Shown here piece by piece: positions 8,743-17,999 of a DNA stretch of 64,000 bases. Positions within the stretch are counted from its first letter, which is position 1. Every line of letters starts with the position of its first letter. The position numbers and the translations under genes are program-made. This DNA is from Bacteroidota bacterium (lineage in GTDB: Bacteria > Bacteroidota > Bacteroidia > Bacteroidales > F082): the NCBI GenBank assembly GCA_016845175.1, contig JAERTD010000040.1, positions 159,462 through 223,461 on the forward strand, written 5' to 3'. Below the pieces are notes generated by a model, which ran no database searches, was not told the DNA's origin, and was given only the letters and a program-made list of their open reading frames with translations.

Positions 8743-9765
8743 CTAAAACAGTTTGCCTTGTTCCAGGTCTTTTATTTTCCCCAGATGCTTATAAGCAAGT
8801 TCAGTGGCTTCTCTGCCCCGAGGGGTACGCATGATATAGCCTTCCTGAATAAGATAGGGCTCATACACTTCTTCAATGGTTCCACCTTCTTCGCCAACGG
8901 CAGTAGCAATGGTTGTTATGCCTACAGGGCCACCCTTGAATTTTTCAATGATGGTGCTTAAAATGCGGTTATCCATCTCATCAAGTCCGTGTTTGTCCAC
9001 ATTGAGGGCTTCCAGTGCATGTTTGGAAATGTCCATATCAATATTACCATCACCTTTAATCTGAGCAAAGTCTCTTACACGTCTTAACAATAAATTAGCA
9101 ATTCGTGGCGTGCCACGACTTCTGCCGGCGATCTCCAGGGCAGCTTCATCATTGATAGTCACCTTAAGAATGGATGCTGAACGTTTGATAATCCCTGCCA
9201 GTGTTTTGGTGTTATAATAGGCCAGCCTCGAGTTTATTCCGAATCGTGAGCGTAGAGGTGCTGTTAACAAACCTGATCGGGTAGTGGCGCCAACAAGTGT
9301 GAAAGGGTTTAAAACGATTTGAACCGATCGCGCGTTGGGACCTGTTTCGATCATGATATCGATTTTAAAATCTTCCATGGCTGAATACAAATACTCTTCA
9401 ACCACCGCACTCAACCTGTGAATTTCATCAATGAACAGCACATCATTTTCTTCCAGATTGGTAAGCAATCCGGCCAGATCGCCGGGCTTATCCAAAACAG
9501 GTCCGGACGTGGTGATGATGTTGACGCCCAATTCATTTGAGATAATATATGAAAGTGTAGTCTTACCCAGTCCCGGTGGGCCATGAAGTAATACATGGTC
9601 CAGAGCCTCCTCTCTTTGCTTGGCTGCTTCAACAAAAATCTTCAGATTCTCAACAACTTTTCGTTGTCCTGCGAAGCCTTCAAAACGGCCCGGTCGGAGG
9701 ACCATTTCCAGATCAAGTTCAGATTTACTCAGTTGTGCTCCGCTGGCATCCAGATTTTCATTCAT
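8743..9765 (-). CDS. ruvB: Holliday junction branch migration helicase RuvB
   Basis: 340 residues, the usual length. The N-terminal [14 protein letters not shown] block precedes Walker [11 protein letters not shown] (61-70), Walker [10 protein letters not shown] near 110 and sensor GATTRSG. The C-terminal winged helix has [16 protein letters not shown] and RTPRGREAT. RuvB is the hexameric motor that, with RuvA, drives branch migration in recombination repair. ATG at 9765. A TACTTTTG element lies 17 bases upstream. Confidence 0.98.
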   Translation of the reverse strand: MNENLDASGAQLSKSELDLEMVLRPGRFEGFAGQRKVVENLKIFVEAAKQREEALDHVLLHGPPGLGKTTLSYIISNELGVNIITTSGPVLDKPGDLAGLLTNLEENDVLFIDEIHRLSAVVEEYLYSAMEDFKIDIMIETGPNARSVQIVLNPFTLVGATTRSGLLTAPLRSRFGINSRLAYYNTKTLAGIIKRSASILKVTINDEAALEIAGRSRGTPRIANLLLRRVRDFAQIKGDGNIDMDISKHALEALNVDKHGLDEMDNRILSTIIEKFKGGPVGITTIATAVGEEGGTIEEVYEPYLIQEGYIMRTPRGREATELAYKHLGKIKDLEQGKLF

Positions 9766-9782
9766 GGGCTTATCTTATACAG

Positions 9783-9790
9783 CAAAAGTA
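9783..9790 (-). promoter_or_regulatory. Candidate -7 element for ruvB
   Basis: On the minus strand this reads TACTTTTG, a full match to TAnnTTTG, 17 bases before the ruvB ATG. No convincing -33 TTTG at 19-21 bases. Confidence 0.35.
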
Positions 9791-9946
9791 CTAAATATGT
9801 TGTGTAATACGATTTGTAAAAAGAGCAGTTCTCAGGGCTGTATTGATCTGTGTGGAATTATTTACTAAATTAGCTACACCAAGATGCTGCAAATTCAGGG
9901 GGCAAAATTGGTAGTTTCCAATGGGCTTCCTACTAATGATAACATC

Positions 9947-10780
9947 ATGAAAACCATACTTGTTGGCATTGATTTTTCAAAAAACGCTGAACATGCTCTT
10001 AAGTATGCATTGCTTTATGCGAACCAGCTGAATGCGGATATTCATTTGGCCTGGGTTGACAATACAAGCAGTGATGAGAGCGTTATAGATACCATAGCTG
10101 GTGATATTAGAATTGAAAAGCGTTCCTATTTAAACCAATTGGTGGAAAAGTACGAGCCGCAGCTGAAAACCGGGAAGATTAAACTGCTACTCAAAAAAGG
10201 CAAGGTCTATCAGGAACTTGCAAAAGCCGCCCGTCAGATAGAGGCTGATCTGATTTGTGCTGGTACCCATGGGGTTTCAGGATATGAGCAGTACTGGATA
10301 GGCAGCAATGCCTACCGAATTGTTACTCAGGCTCCCTGCCCGGTAATCACTATCAGAAGCGACTATGAATTTTCAGGACAAATAAAAAAGATTCTGTTGC
10401 CACTGGACAGTTCGCTCGAAACCAAGCAAAAATTACCATTTGCTGCAGAAATAGCTAAAAAGTTTGGGGCGCATATTCATCTGTTGGAAGTATACAATAC
10501 ACCCATAAAGGTGATCAGAAGGAGGATTGACAAAATAGGACAAGAGGCTGTTACATGCCTCAAAGAAAAGGAGGTTGATTTTGTGCTTGAAAAACTGGAA
10601 TCAACCAATGTAACATCTTCAATATTGGAATACAGTAATCAAAATGATATCGATCTGATTACCATTATGACAGATCAGGGAATTACAACAGCAAATAAGT
10701 TTTTAGGACCCTATTCACAGCAGTTGATTAACAACGCGCTGATACCTGTTCTAAGCCTGAGGGCTAAAGAATATTTATAA
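9947..10780 (+). CDS. Universal stress protein, tandem Usp domains
   Basis: 277 residues from ATG 9947. An in-frame ATG exists at 9884, but MKTILVGIDFS is the family N-terminus, so the downstream start is preferred. There are two Usp domains (about 1-143 and 148-277). The first has the nucleotide-binding pattern GTHG...GSNAYRIV. The second keeps the fold (ILLPLDSS; IPVLSLR) but its loop, TDQGITTANKFLGPYSQQL, lacks the Gly-x-x-Gly pair, so only the first domain is likely to bind ATP. Cytoplasmic. A homologue of the same design lies at 11239. Confidence 0.9.
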   Translation: MKTILVGIDFSKNAEHALKYALLYANQLNADIHLAWVDNTSSDESVIDTIAGDIRIEKRSYLNQLVEKYEPQLKTGKIKLLLKKGKVYQELAKAARQIEADLICAGTHGVSGYEQYWIGSNAYRIVTQAPCPVITIRSDYEFSGQIKKILLPLDSSLETKQKLPFAAEIAKKFGAHIHLLEVYNTPIKVIRRRIDKIGQEAVTCLKEKEVDFVLEKLESTNVTSSILEYSNQNDIDLITIMTDQGITTANKFLGPYSQQLINNALIPVLSLRAKEYL

Positions 10781-10802
10781 GACCAGAATTAAAATGTAAT
10801 AC

Positions 10803-11237
10803 ATGAACAAGATTATTGCCTTGGCAGGTATATTGTTTTTAAGCATCAGCGTCCAATTATACGCTCAGGATTTCCAGGCTCCTGCTACACCCACCAATGG
10901 GGATGCCAGGATTGACCAGCTCGTGGAGCTTCATCAGGCGTATAATGAAGCTTTCCCCTATGTATCAGGATACAGAATCCAGATATTTATGGAGTCGGGG
11001 AATCAGGCTCTGGAAGATGCAGAAGCCACCAGGGAGAAGTTTGAAGAAGATTATAGCGACACACCGGCCTATATTACATTTAGCGAGCCATACTACAGGC
11101 TTAGGGTTGGTGACTTTAGAACCCGATTGGAAGCTATGCGCTTTTTGGAAGTAATTAAGCGTAAATATGCCAATGCCTGGGTTATAAAGGACAATATTTC
11201 CTTTACCAATACTACGATTCATCAAAAAACCAACTGA
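10803..11237 (+). CDS. Secreted SPOR-domain protein
   Basis: 144 residues. A signal peptide (hydrophobic stretch 4-18, LYAQ end near 22) is followed by a SPOR-like repeat domain: YRIQIFMESG, then a helix, then YYRLRVGDFRTRLEAMRFL and the final KYANAWVI strand. SPOR domains bind denuded glycan strands of septal peptidoglycan, so a periplasmic or envelope location is expected. It sits between two universal stress genes, 22 bases after one and 1 base before the next, so all three look like an operon. No catalytic part is present. Confidence 0.82.
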   Translation: MNKIIALAGILFLSISVQLYAQDFQAPATPTNGDARIDQLVELHQAYNEAFPYVSGYRIQIFMESGNQALEDAEATREKFEEDYSDTPAYITFSEPYYRLRVGDFRTRLEAMRFLEVIKRKYANAWVIKDNISFTNTTIHQKTN

Positions 11238-11238
11238 T

Positions 11239-12087
11239 ATGAGTAAGAAAATTCTTGTGGGCGTCGACTTTTCAGACTGTTCCATCAATGCCCTTGAACA
11301 TGCCATGACCATAGCCGTTAAAGCGAAAGCCTCAATAACGATGTTATGGGTAAACCACCTGGATTACTCCAAAGAAATCTTTTCTGTTGAACCCAAAGAA
11401 ATCGAAATTGAAGTAAAGAGAAGGTTTGAGGAAATGATTACAAATTACAAGCCGAGATTGTATGGTCACGGTATCGATTATGTAATCCGGAAAGGAAAGG
11501 TATACAAGGAAATTTGTGATGTAGCCAAAGAAATAGATGCCTTTTTAATTGTTACCGGTACCCATGGGTCATCCGGTTTTGAAGAATTCTGGATTGGAAG
11601 TAACGCCAACCGCATGGTGTCCTCAAGTAAACTACCCATCATTACTATTCGTGGTGGTGTGGATATTGGAACCGACCTGAAGCGCATCGTAATGCCCTTC
11701 GACAGCACAAAAGTAACCCGTCAGAAACTGCCCATTACCTCACTGCTTGCCAAGTATTTTAATTCGGAAGTTCATATTTTGGGCTTGTTCACTTCATCCC
11801 TTGATGACATCAGATACCGGATCAGAAATTATACGATACAGGCAGAAGACTATTTCAAAGAAAACGGGGTCCGCTATAAAACAGTTTTCCTGGAAACAGA
11901 TAATATCACTAAGGTCACCCTCGATTATGCCAAGAAAATTGATGCCAACCTGATATCAATTATGACGGAGCAGGAAACCTCCACGGCCAATCTGTGGTTA
12001 GGGCCATATGCCGCACAAATGGTGAACCATTCACCCATCCCTGTGCTGAGTGTACACCCTGATAAATATAAGTTCTATAATGGTTAA
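11239..12087 (+). CDS. Universal stress protein, tandem Usp domains
   Basis: 282 residues with the same two-domain plan as the gene at 9947. The first domain opens with KKILVGVDFSDC and has the nucleotide loop GTHGSSGFEEFWIGSNANRMV. The second (from about 147, LKRIVMPFDS) has a degenerate loop, TEQETSTANLWLGPYAAQMV. The matching degeneration in both proteins points to an old duplication of the whole gene around the SPOR gene. It starts 1 base after the SPOR stop and ends in front of a strong terminator. Confidence 0.9.
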   Translation: MSKKILVGVDFSDCSINALEHAMTIAVKAKASITMLWVNHLDYSKEIFSVEPKEIEIEVKRRFEEMITNYKPRLYGHGIDYVIRKGKVYKEICDVAKEIDAFLIVTGTHGSSGFEEFWIGSNANRMVSSSKLPIITIRGGVDIGTDLKRIVMPFDSTKVTRQKLPITSLLAKYFNSEVHILGLFTSSLDDIRYRIRNYTIQAEDYFKENGVRYKTVFLETDNITKVTLDYAKKIDANLISIMTEQETSTANLWLGPYAAQMVNHSPIPVLSVHPDKYKFYNG

Positions 12088-12090
12088 TTA

Positions 12091-12123
12091 AAAAAGCCGC
12101 TCAAGTTGAGCGGCTTTTTTTTT
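12091..12123. terminator. Strong intrinsic terminator between convergent genes
   Basis: GCCGCTC at 12096-12102 pairs with GAGCGGC at 12108-12114, flanked by A-rich and T-rich runs (nine T at 12115-12123). The A run on the left makes it usable from both strands, ending the Usp operon (+) and the RNase G gene (-). Confidence 0.9.
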
Positions 12124-12135
12124 GATATTCTAAAG

Positions 12136-13686
12136 CTATTTTTTGATCACATCCCCGTTTTTGTTGAAGAAGCTGTATTCCATTAAATGGAATTTCTTCT
12201 CAGCTCTTACACGGATCCATTTTTTATACTTCCAAAACCATTTCCATTGCAAGGATTTGAAGCCTTTGGTAATATGTGAGGCAATAAATGGATGGACACC
12301 CAGTGTCAAATGGTTTTCGTTCTGATCCTGAACCAGATATTTAAGGTTATTCTCAACCTCATCAATAACCGTCATGCTGGATTTAATCTCACCACTTCCT
12401 TTACAAACCGGGCAGGTTTCCAATACCGGTACCGACATTTCAGGTCTTACCCTTTGACGGGTAATCTGAACGAGGCCGAAACGGCTGGGAGGTAAAATGG
12501 TGTGCTTGGCGCGATCTTTTGCCATTTCCTCTTTGAGTTTGGCAAATAAGGCCCTGCGGTTTTTTGCCTCATGCATGTCAATAAAATCAACAACAACAAT
12601 ACCTCCCATATCACGGAGGCGCAGTTGACGAGCCACTTCTGCAGCAGATTCTAAATTGACAGTTAGGGCATTTTCTTCCTGGGAATTGTCTTTGTTTACC
12701 CGATGGCCGCTGTTGATGTCGATGACATGCAGGGCCTCGGTATGTTCGATAATCAGATAAACGCCACTTTTTATGGTAACATTTTTCCCAAAGGATGAGC
12801 GCAATTGTTTTTCAATACCAAAATGCTCAAAAATGGGTGTTTTGCCTTTGTAACGTTTAACAATATCTTTTTTATCGGGAGCAATGGTGCCGATAAAATT
12901 CTTGATCTCATCGTACAATACAGGATCTCCTACATGCACGCTGTTGAAGGTTTCATTTAAGATGTCTCTTAAAATGGCGGAGGTGCGATCTAACTCGCTT
13001 AATACTTTGTGCGGTGCTTTTAGATGTGGCAGCTTTTTAATGATACTTTCCCATTTGCCTACCAGGTTTCTTAAATCAGCATCCAGTTCAGCAACCCTTT
13101 TGCTTTCGGCAACGGTTCTGATAATCACGCCATAATTATTTGGCTTGATGCTTAAAATAAGTCTTTTCAGACGGTCTCGTTCTTCTTTGCTTTTGATTTT
13201 TTGGGAGATAGAAATCTTGTTTGAGAAAGGTAGTAGTACAAGAAACCTACCGGGAAAGGAGATTTCGGTGGAAATCCTCGGGCCCTTGGTTGAAATGGGC
13301 TCTTTGGCAATCTGGACAACTATTTGTTGCCCCGATGATAATACCTGAGTGATCTTACCGGTTTTCTCAATGTCTTTTTCTGGTTTGAACTTTTCGTGTG
13401 TGGTAAGGTGTGCTTTTCCTAGTAAAGCCAGTTTTGAAAACTTGTTCAGGGTCCTGATTTGAGGTCCCAGATCAAGATAATGTAGAAAGGCATCTTTCTC
13501 ATAGCCTACATCTACAAATGCGGCATTTAAGCCGGGCATAATTTTCTTAACCTTACCTAAAAAAACATCACCAACAACAAATTTGTTATTGGTTTCTTCC
13601 TTATGAAGTTCTACCAGATTTTTGTCCTCGAGCAGCGCAATATTAACCTCCGATAAATTCGAATCGATGATTAATTCTCTGTTCAC
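12136..13686 (-). CDS. rng: Ribonuclease G/E family endoribonuclease
   Basis: 516 residues, RNase G size, without the long C-terminal scaffold of RNase E. An S1-like RNA-binding domain lies at about 35-125. The DNase I-like catalytic region has the metal-binding Asp in VIDINSGHR and VVVDFIDMHEAKNR. The Zn-link is CPVCKGSG near residue 434. It processes rRNA and turns over mRNA in the cytoplasm. The start is GTG at 13686 (then MNRELIID), which fits the family N-terminus; no ATG is better placed. Confidence 0.95.
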   Translation of the reverse strand: MNRELIIDSNLSEVNIALLEDKNLVELHKEETNNKFVVGDVFLGKVKKIMPGLNAAFVDVGYEKDAFLHYLDLGPQIRTLNKFSKLALLGKAHLTTHEKFKPEKDIEKTGKITQVLSSGQQIVVQIAKEPISTKGPRISTEISFPGRFLVLLPFSNKISISQKIKSKEERDRLKRLILSIKPNNYGVIIRTVAESKRVAELDADLRNLVGKWESIIKKLPHLKAPHKVLSELDRTSAILRDILNETFNSVHVGDPVLYDEIKNFIGTIAPDKKDIVKRYKGKTPIFEHFGIEKQLRSSFGKNVTIKSGVYLIIEHTEALHVIDINSGHRVNKDNSQEENALTVNLESAAEVARQLRLRDMGGIVVVDFIDMHEAKNRRALFAKLKEEMAKDRAKHTILPPSRFGLVQITRQRVRPEMSVPVLETCPVCKGSGEIKSSMTVIDEVENNLKYLVQDQNENHLTLGVHPFIASHITKGFKSLQWKWFWKYKKWIRVRAEKKFHLMEYSFFNKNGDVIKK

Positions 13687-13787
13687 AATATTTGTTTTTA
13701 AGTTGATTCCTGTGTGTATGTTTTATACACCACAAGAAAAGTAAGTGTGTGTTTATAGGACAAACTATAAAAATGAAAAGGAGGGAG

Positions 13788-13827
13788 TAAAAAGTAACAA
13801 CACAGCGTAAAACTACGCTGTGTTGTT
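13788..13827 (-). terminator. Terminator after the HU / small basic protein genes
   Basis: A 14-bp perfect stem (13796-13809 with 13814-13827) around the 4-base loop AAAC, followed on the minus strand by a T-rich run. It lies 20 bases past the stop of the 29-residue gene and separates it from rng. Confidence 0.8.
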
Positions 13828-13847
13828 TAAGTGTTAAAAGAAATAAT

Positions 13848-13937
13848 CTATTTCTTCTTATGCCTATTCTTCCTCAAACGTTTTTTACGTTTGTGTGTCG
13901 CCATCTTGTGCCTTTTCCTCTTTTTTCCGTTTGGCAT
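13848..13937 (-). CDS. 29-residue highly basic, probably ribosome-associated protein
   Basis: ATG at 13937 to TAG at 13848. The product begins MPNGKKRKRHKMATHKRKKR and ends RKNRHKKK; more than half of its residues are Lys, Arg or His. I recognise near-identical tiny proteins in many Bacteroidota genomes, usually unannotated, and Bacteroidia ribosomes are reported to carry extra small proteins (bS22, bL38). Whether this is one of those I cannot confirm. It lies 26 bases downstream of HU and before a strong terminator, so it is probably co-transcribed with HU. The absence of stop codons and the conserved composition argue for a real gene. Confidence 0.75.
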   Translation of the reverse strand: MPNGKKRKRHKMATHKRKKRLRKNRHKKK

Positions 13938-13963
13938 AATACAATGTATTAAAGGTTATAAAT

Positions 13964-14248
13964 CTATTTAACGTTGCCTTTAACTTCGTTTACAAAAGTT
14001 TTGGCAGGTTTGAAAGCAGGAATGTTGTGAGCAGGAATAATGATAGTAGTGTTTTTGGAGATGTTACGGCCAGTTTTTTCAGCTCTTTCTTTGATGATGA
14101 AGCTACCGAAACCTCTTAAATATACATTCTCGCCACTTACCATAGTGTCTTTCACAGTTTCCATAAATGATTCAACAACGGCTTGAACAGCTACTTTCTC
14201 GATTCCTGTTTTGTTGGCAATTTCAGTTACAATTTCTGCTTTGGTCAT
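13964..14248 (-). CDS. HU-family DNA-binding protein
   Basis: 94 residues from ATG 14248. The frame continues upstream to 14347, but MTKAEIVTEIANKTG is the canonical HU N-terminus. The GFGSFIIKERAEKTGRN segment leads into the beta arm (residues about 45-75) that grips the minor groove, ending with IPAFKPAKTFVNEV. It is a nucleoid-bending dimer. An HU/IHF distinction is not possible from sequence. Upstream lies a TATTTTTG -7 element, with mutY divergent. Confidence 0.95.
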   Translation of the reverse strand: MTKAEIVTEIANKTGIEKVAVQAVVESFMETVKDTMVSGENVYLRGFGSFIIKERAEKTGRNISKNTTIIIPAHNIPAFKPAKTFVNEVKGNVK

Positions 14249-14295
14249 GTCAATATTTTTTAAATGATTAGTACTTAATTTCTTATTTCGGGTCG

Positions 14296-14303
14296 CAAAA
14301 ATA
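14296..14303 (-). promoter_or_regulatory. Candidate -7 element for the HU gene
   Basis: On the minus strand TATTTTTG matches TAnnTTTG, 47 bases before the HU ATG. The -33 element is not clear. Confidence 0.35.
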
Positions 14304-14352
14304 AAACAAATTTGGAAACATTGTGTTTTCTCACACTTTTTTTTCAATCTAA

Positions 14353-15465
14353 ATGGTTCTTTTTAAGTATTTTCGGCCGCTTGTGAAAGATTTTAGTCAT
14401 CGAATAATTGAATGGTACGAAAGCAACCAGCGCGATTTGCCCTGGCGCCATACCCGTGATCCCTATAAAATATGGTTGTCTGAGATTATCCTGCAGCAAA
14501 CCAGAGTGAATCAGGGTCTGTCCTACTATATAAAGTTTACTTCTGCTTATCCTGATTTGAAGGCATTGGCCACAGCCCCCCGAGATGAAATTCTTAAACT
14601 TTGGCAAGGCTTGGGTTACTACAGTAGGGCCAACAACCTGCATGATGCGGCCAAAACGCTGTTGGAAGAATACGGAGGACGTTTTCCGGAAACTCCCAAG
14701 GAATTAATGGATATTAAAGGTATTGGAAGCTATACTTCAGCAGCTATTGCATCCCTGGCCTTTGATTATCCTGCCGTGGTAGTAGATGGTAATGTGTTTA
14801 GGGTATTGGCAAGGATATTTGGTATTTATACCGACATCCAAAGCCATGCAGCCAGAAAAGAATTTGAAAATCTTGGCAATGCTTTAATGGATAAGAAGCA
14901 GCCCGGAACCTTTAATCAGGCCATTATGGAATTTGGGGCCTTGCAGTGTACACCAAAAAAACCTGATTGTGCTCACTGCATATTCATGAGTCAATGCTAT
15001 GCCTACAGTAAAAACAAACAAGAGTTTTTACCAGTTAAGAAACCCAGGATTAAAGTCAGGTCACGCTATTTTTATTATTTCCTCCTTGAAAGCAATCATG
15101 GTAAAACAACCACCTTTTATCTCAGAAAAAGGGATGACAGCGATATCTGGAAGAATCTTTATGACCTCCCTTTGGTTGAATCTGCTCAAGAAGAAACAGT
15201 GGATGATGTCGTTCTACAACAACTTAAAGAGGGTGTATTAAAGGATACTGCCTTCAACATCCATGGGGTATCAGATGTTTACAAGCATAAGCTCACCCAT
15301 CAGCATATTATGGGACGGTTTATACATATAAAACTCGAAGGCATGCTGCAGCCATCATTGGAAAAATCCTTACATTTGGTAGGTCAAAATGAGCTTGAAA
15401 ATTATCCCGTTCCCAGGTTGATAGAGCAGTATTTCCACGACAAGGGTTTGATAGAAATGGGCTGA
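14353..15465 (+). CDS. mutY: A/G-specific adenine DNA glycosylase
   Basis: 370 residues. Catalytic Glu44 lies in WLSEIILQQTRV; the helix-hairpin-helix IKGIGSYTSAAI is followed by the catalytic Asp of VVVDGNVFRVLAR. A 4Fe-4S loop is formed by four Cys in the spacing C-x6-C-x2-C-x5-C around residues 197-213. A C-terminal NUDIX-like domain (about 230-365) reads 8-oxoG. It removes adenine mispaired with 8-oxoguanine. ATG at 14353. First gene of the mutY-ssb-gldE-gldD arrangement known across Bacteroidota. Confidence 0.96.
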   Translation: MVLFKYFRPLVKDFSHRIIEWYESNQRDLPWRHTRDPYKIWLSEIILQQTRVNQGLSYYIKFTSAYPDLKALATAPRDEILKLWQGLGYYSRANNLHDAAKTLLEEYGGRFPETPKELMDIKGIGSYTSAAIASLAFDYPAVVVDGNVFRVLARIFGIYTDIQSHAARKEFENLGNALMDKKQPGTFNQAIMEFGALQCTPKKPDCAHCIFMSQCYAYSKNKQEFLPVKKPRIKVRSRYFYYFLLESNHGKTTTFYLRKRDDSDIWKNLYDLPLVESAQEETVDDVVLQQLKEGVLKDTAFNIHGVSDVYKHKLTHQHIMGRFIHIKLEGMLQPSLEKSLHLVGQNELENYPVPRLIEQYFHDKGLIEMG

Positions 15466-15517
15466 TGGTGAGCAGTTTAGATTTGTTTTTTTACTAACAA
15501 TATAATATAAGGACAAG

Positions 15518-15964
15518 ATGGCAGGATTAAATAAAGTGATGTTGATAGGAAGAATCGGTAAGGACCCTGATACCTATAGCTTTGATGATGGAACGAAAAA
15601 GATAAGTTTTTCGCTGGCTACCACTGAAAGCTACAGAGACAGGAATAAAAATGAGTGGGTGGACCAAACCGAATGGCATAATGTGGTGGGCTATCGCTAT
15701 CTGGCAGAAAAATCATTTGCCAAAGGTGATCTGGTTTATCTTGAAGGAAAAATTCGTAACAGAAAGTACAACGATAAAGACGGTAATGAGCGCTACATCA
15801 CTGAAATACTGGCAGATAAGATCAATATTTTAACCAGAAGTCAGGCCAACAGTGGTGATGGTAACCAAAACTATCAACAGCAAAATACCTATACACAAAA
15901 AGATAATACTGAAGCAGCTGCGGCTTCAAGCCAACCACAGCCCGAGGATGACCTTCCCTTCTAA
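15518..15964 (+). CDS. ssb: Single-stranded DNA-binding protein
   Basis: 148 residues. The OB fold (about 1-108) begins MAGLNKVMLIGRIGKDP and includes TEWHNVVGY. A Gln/Asn/Thr-rich linker leads to the acidic tip DDLPF, the partner-binding tail of bacterial SSB. It binds and protects single-stranded DNA in replication and repair. A TATAAGGA sequence just upstream may help set the ATG at 15518. Confidence 0.96.
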   Translation: MAGLNKVMLIGRIGKDPDTYSFDDGTKKISFSLATTESYRDRNKNEWVDQTEWHNVVGYRYLAEKSFAKGDLVYLEGKIRNRKYNDKDGNERYITEILADKINILTRSQANSGDGNQNYQQQNTYTQKDNTEAAAASSQPQPEDDLPF

Positions 15965-16001
15965 AAATCAGGCATCTCCCATGTATTTTGACAATTCTTT
16001 G

Positions 16002-16009
16002 TAATTTTG
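16002..16009 (+). promoter_or_regulatory. Candidate -7 element for gldE-gldD
   Basis: TAATTTTG matches TAnnTTTG, 31 bases before the TTG start of gldE. A TTTG exists upstream but at 11 bases rather than 19. Confidence 0.35.
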
Positions 16010-16040
16010 CCAACTAGAAATACTCATTAATTGTATTATT

Positions 16041-17411
16041 TTGGAAGACCCTGATCCGGAACCCTTATTCTTTTTGTTAACCACTCAGCCAGAAACATTT
16101 TTTACTGGTTTCACATTAGCAGCTGGCATTTCCATAGTTTTCCTTTTACTTCTTCTGTTGGCCTCAGCCTTGGTTTCAGGGTCAGAAACAGCCTTCTTTT
16201 CATTGAAGCCTGTGGACCTGGAAAAACTGAGGCAGGGATTGCTTCCCAAGGATAAATTGGTATTAAAGCTTGGAAACAATCCCAAGGAGTTGTTAGCCAC
16301 CATACTGATAGCCAATAATTTTATAAACGTCAGCATCGTGATTTTATCCACCTTCATAGTGGATCAGATATTCAAGCTGTCAGTGAATCCAATATTGGCA
16401 TTCCTGTTGCAAGTAGTTATTATAACCTCTGTCATCTTAATCTTTGGAGAAATCATACCCAAGATATTGGCCAATCGAGAGCCCTATATGGTGAGTCGCT
16501 TGATGGCCGGGCCCTTAAAGCTTTTGGGAGTAATCTTCCAGCCACTGAGTCGGTTTTTGGTCAGCACCACCTCATTCATCGATAAACGGGTGGGTAAGAA
16601 AGGTCATAATATAACCATGAGCGAACTATCAGATGCCATCGATATTACTGTTGATGACAGTGCTCCAGAAGATGAGAAAATGATACTTAAGGGTATCGCC
16701 ACTTTTGCCAATAAGGAAGCCAGTGAAATCATGCAGTCAAGAGTCAATGTTACTGCCCTGGCCAGTGACCTTTCTTATAAGGAGGTCATGAAGGTGGTTC
16801 TGGCCTCAGGTTACTCAAGAATACCGGTCTATGAAGAATCCATTGATAAAGTGCTGGGGGTACTCTATATCAAGGATTTACTGCCCTATGGGGATAAGGA
16901 TGCCAACCCCAAATGGTTAAAGCTTATCAGACCATCTATTTTTGTGCCTGAGAATAAGAAAATCAATGATTTGCTACAGGAATTCCGAAACAAAAAGATT
17001 CACCTGGCCATAGTGGTTGATGAATATGGAGGCACTTCCGGTATCATTACCCTGGAAGATATTATTGAAGAAATTGTTGGGGAAATTAGTGATGAGTTTG
17101 ACAAGGAATTGCAACAGTTTAAATTCAGAAAACTAACAGATCAATCCTATATTTTTGAAGCCAAGACACCATTAAATGACCTTTGTAAGATCCTTTCCTT
17201 ACCTGATGATTACTTTGATGAGGTAAGAGGTGAGGGAGATTCTCTCGGTGGATTGATTCTTGAACTGGAAGGCAAGATACCTGAAAAAGGAAGCTGCATC
17301 ACCTACCAGTCCTTCCAGTTTTTTATTCAGGATGTTGATCAACGCAGAATTAAAGAAATTAAGGTTGTTTTTGGTGCGGATACTAAAGATGGGGACGGAA
17401 ATAAGAATTAA
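16041..17411 (+). CDS. gldE: Gliding motility-associated protein GldE (CNNM/CorC-type membrane protein)
   Basis: 456 residues. An N-terminal four-helix DUF21 (CNNM) membrane domain (about 25-190) includes SALVSGSETAFFSL. A pair of CBS domains follows (about 210-335), with RIPVYEES and the EYGGTSGIITLEDIIEEIVG signature of this family. A C-terminal CorC/HlyC transporter-associated domain covers about 350-445. The GldE call rests on similarity plus gldD starting at the next base. In Flavobacterium GldE supports GldD function in gliding. The start is TTG at 16041; the MEDPDPEP N-terminus resembles other GldE proteins. A general ion transporter of the CorC family is the alternative. Confidence 0.88.
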   Translation: MEDPDPEPLFFLLTTQPETFFTGFTLAAGISIVFLLLLLLASALVSGSETAFFSLKPVDLEKLRQGLLPKDKLVLKLGNNPKELLATILIANNFINVSIVILSTFIVDQIFKLSVNPILAFLLQVVIITSVILIFGEIIPKILANREPYMVSRLMAGPLKLLGVIFQPLSRFLVSTTSFIDKRVGKKGHNITMSELSDAIDITVDDSAPEDEKMILKGIATFANKEASEIMQSRVNVTALASDLSYKEVMKVVLASGYSRIPVYEESIDKVLGVLYIKDLLPYGDKDANPKWLKLIRPSIFVPENKKINDLLQEFRNKKIHLAIVVDEYGGTSGIITLEDIIEEIVGEISDEFDKELQQFKFRKLTDQSYIFEAKTPLNDLCKILSLPDDYFDEVRGEGDSLGGLILELEGKIPEKGSCITYQSFQFFIQDVDQRRIKEIKVVFGADTKDGDGNKN

Positions 17412-17999
17412 ATGATGGACAAATCTCGGAACATAGTCGTATTATTGGTTTTTATCTTGGCTACTCTCTCATGTGAACAACCCTATTCACCAAAACCAAA
17501 GGGCTATTTTCGGATTGATTTGCCAGAAAAAGCATACGTGGATTACGATAGCACTTTTCCCTATCAGTTTCAATATCCGGTGTATGCTTCGGTAACCAAT
17601 GACCCTCATTCTCCTAATGAAAAGTACTGGGTTAATATTGAATTCAAACAATTCAATGCAACCCTTCACCTGAGTTATAAAGAAGTTGAAGGTAATCTGA
17701 TTGAGTATCTGGAAGATGCCCATATGCTGGTGACCAAGCATATTCCCAAGGCTGACGCCATCGATGACAGCCTTATTGAAAATCGGGATCGTCAGGTGTT
17801 TGGATTAACCTACAAGATTGAAGGTAGCAATGCCGCCTCACCCTATCAGTTTTTTGTCACCGATTCTGCCAGCCATTTTGTGAGAGGTGCCCTCTATTTT
17901 AATAGCCGACCTAACAACGATTCACTCCAACCAGTCATCAACTTTTTGGTGGATGATATTGAACATTTAATCAATACCTTGCACTGGAATACGAAGTAG
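17412..17999 (+). CDS. gldD: Gliding motility lipoprotein GldD
   Basis: 195 residues. A lipoprotein signal peptide ends at Cys21 (LATLSC). The following YSPKPKGYFRIDLPEK block is the GldD signature. It starts directly after the gldE stop, with no gap, and the two are presumably one transcript. GldD is essential for gliding and chitin use in Flavobacterium johnsoniae, and is linked with the type IX secretion machinery. Two genes in this window encode type IX cargo (18059 and 40676), which fits a working system. Confidence 0.94.
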   Translation: MMDKSRNIVVLLVFILATLSCEQPYSPKPKGYFRIDLPEKAYVDYDSTFPYQFQYPVYASVTNDPHSPNEKYWVNIEFKQFNATLHLSYKEVEGNLIEYLEDAHMLVTKHIPKADAIDDSLIENRDRQVFGLTYKIEGSNAASPYQFFVTDSASHFVRGALYFNSRPNNDSLQPVINFLVDDIEHLINTLHWNTK

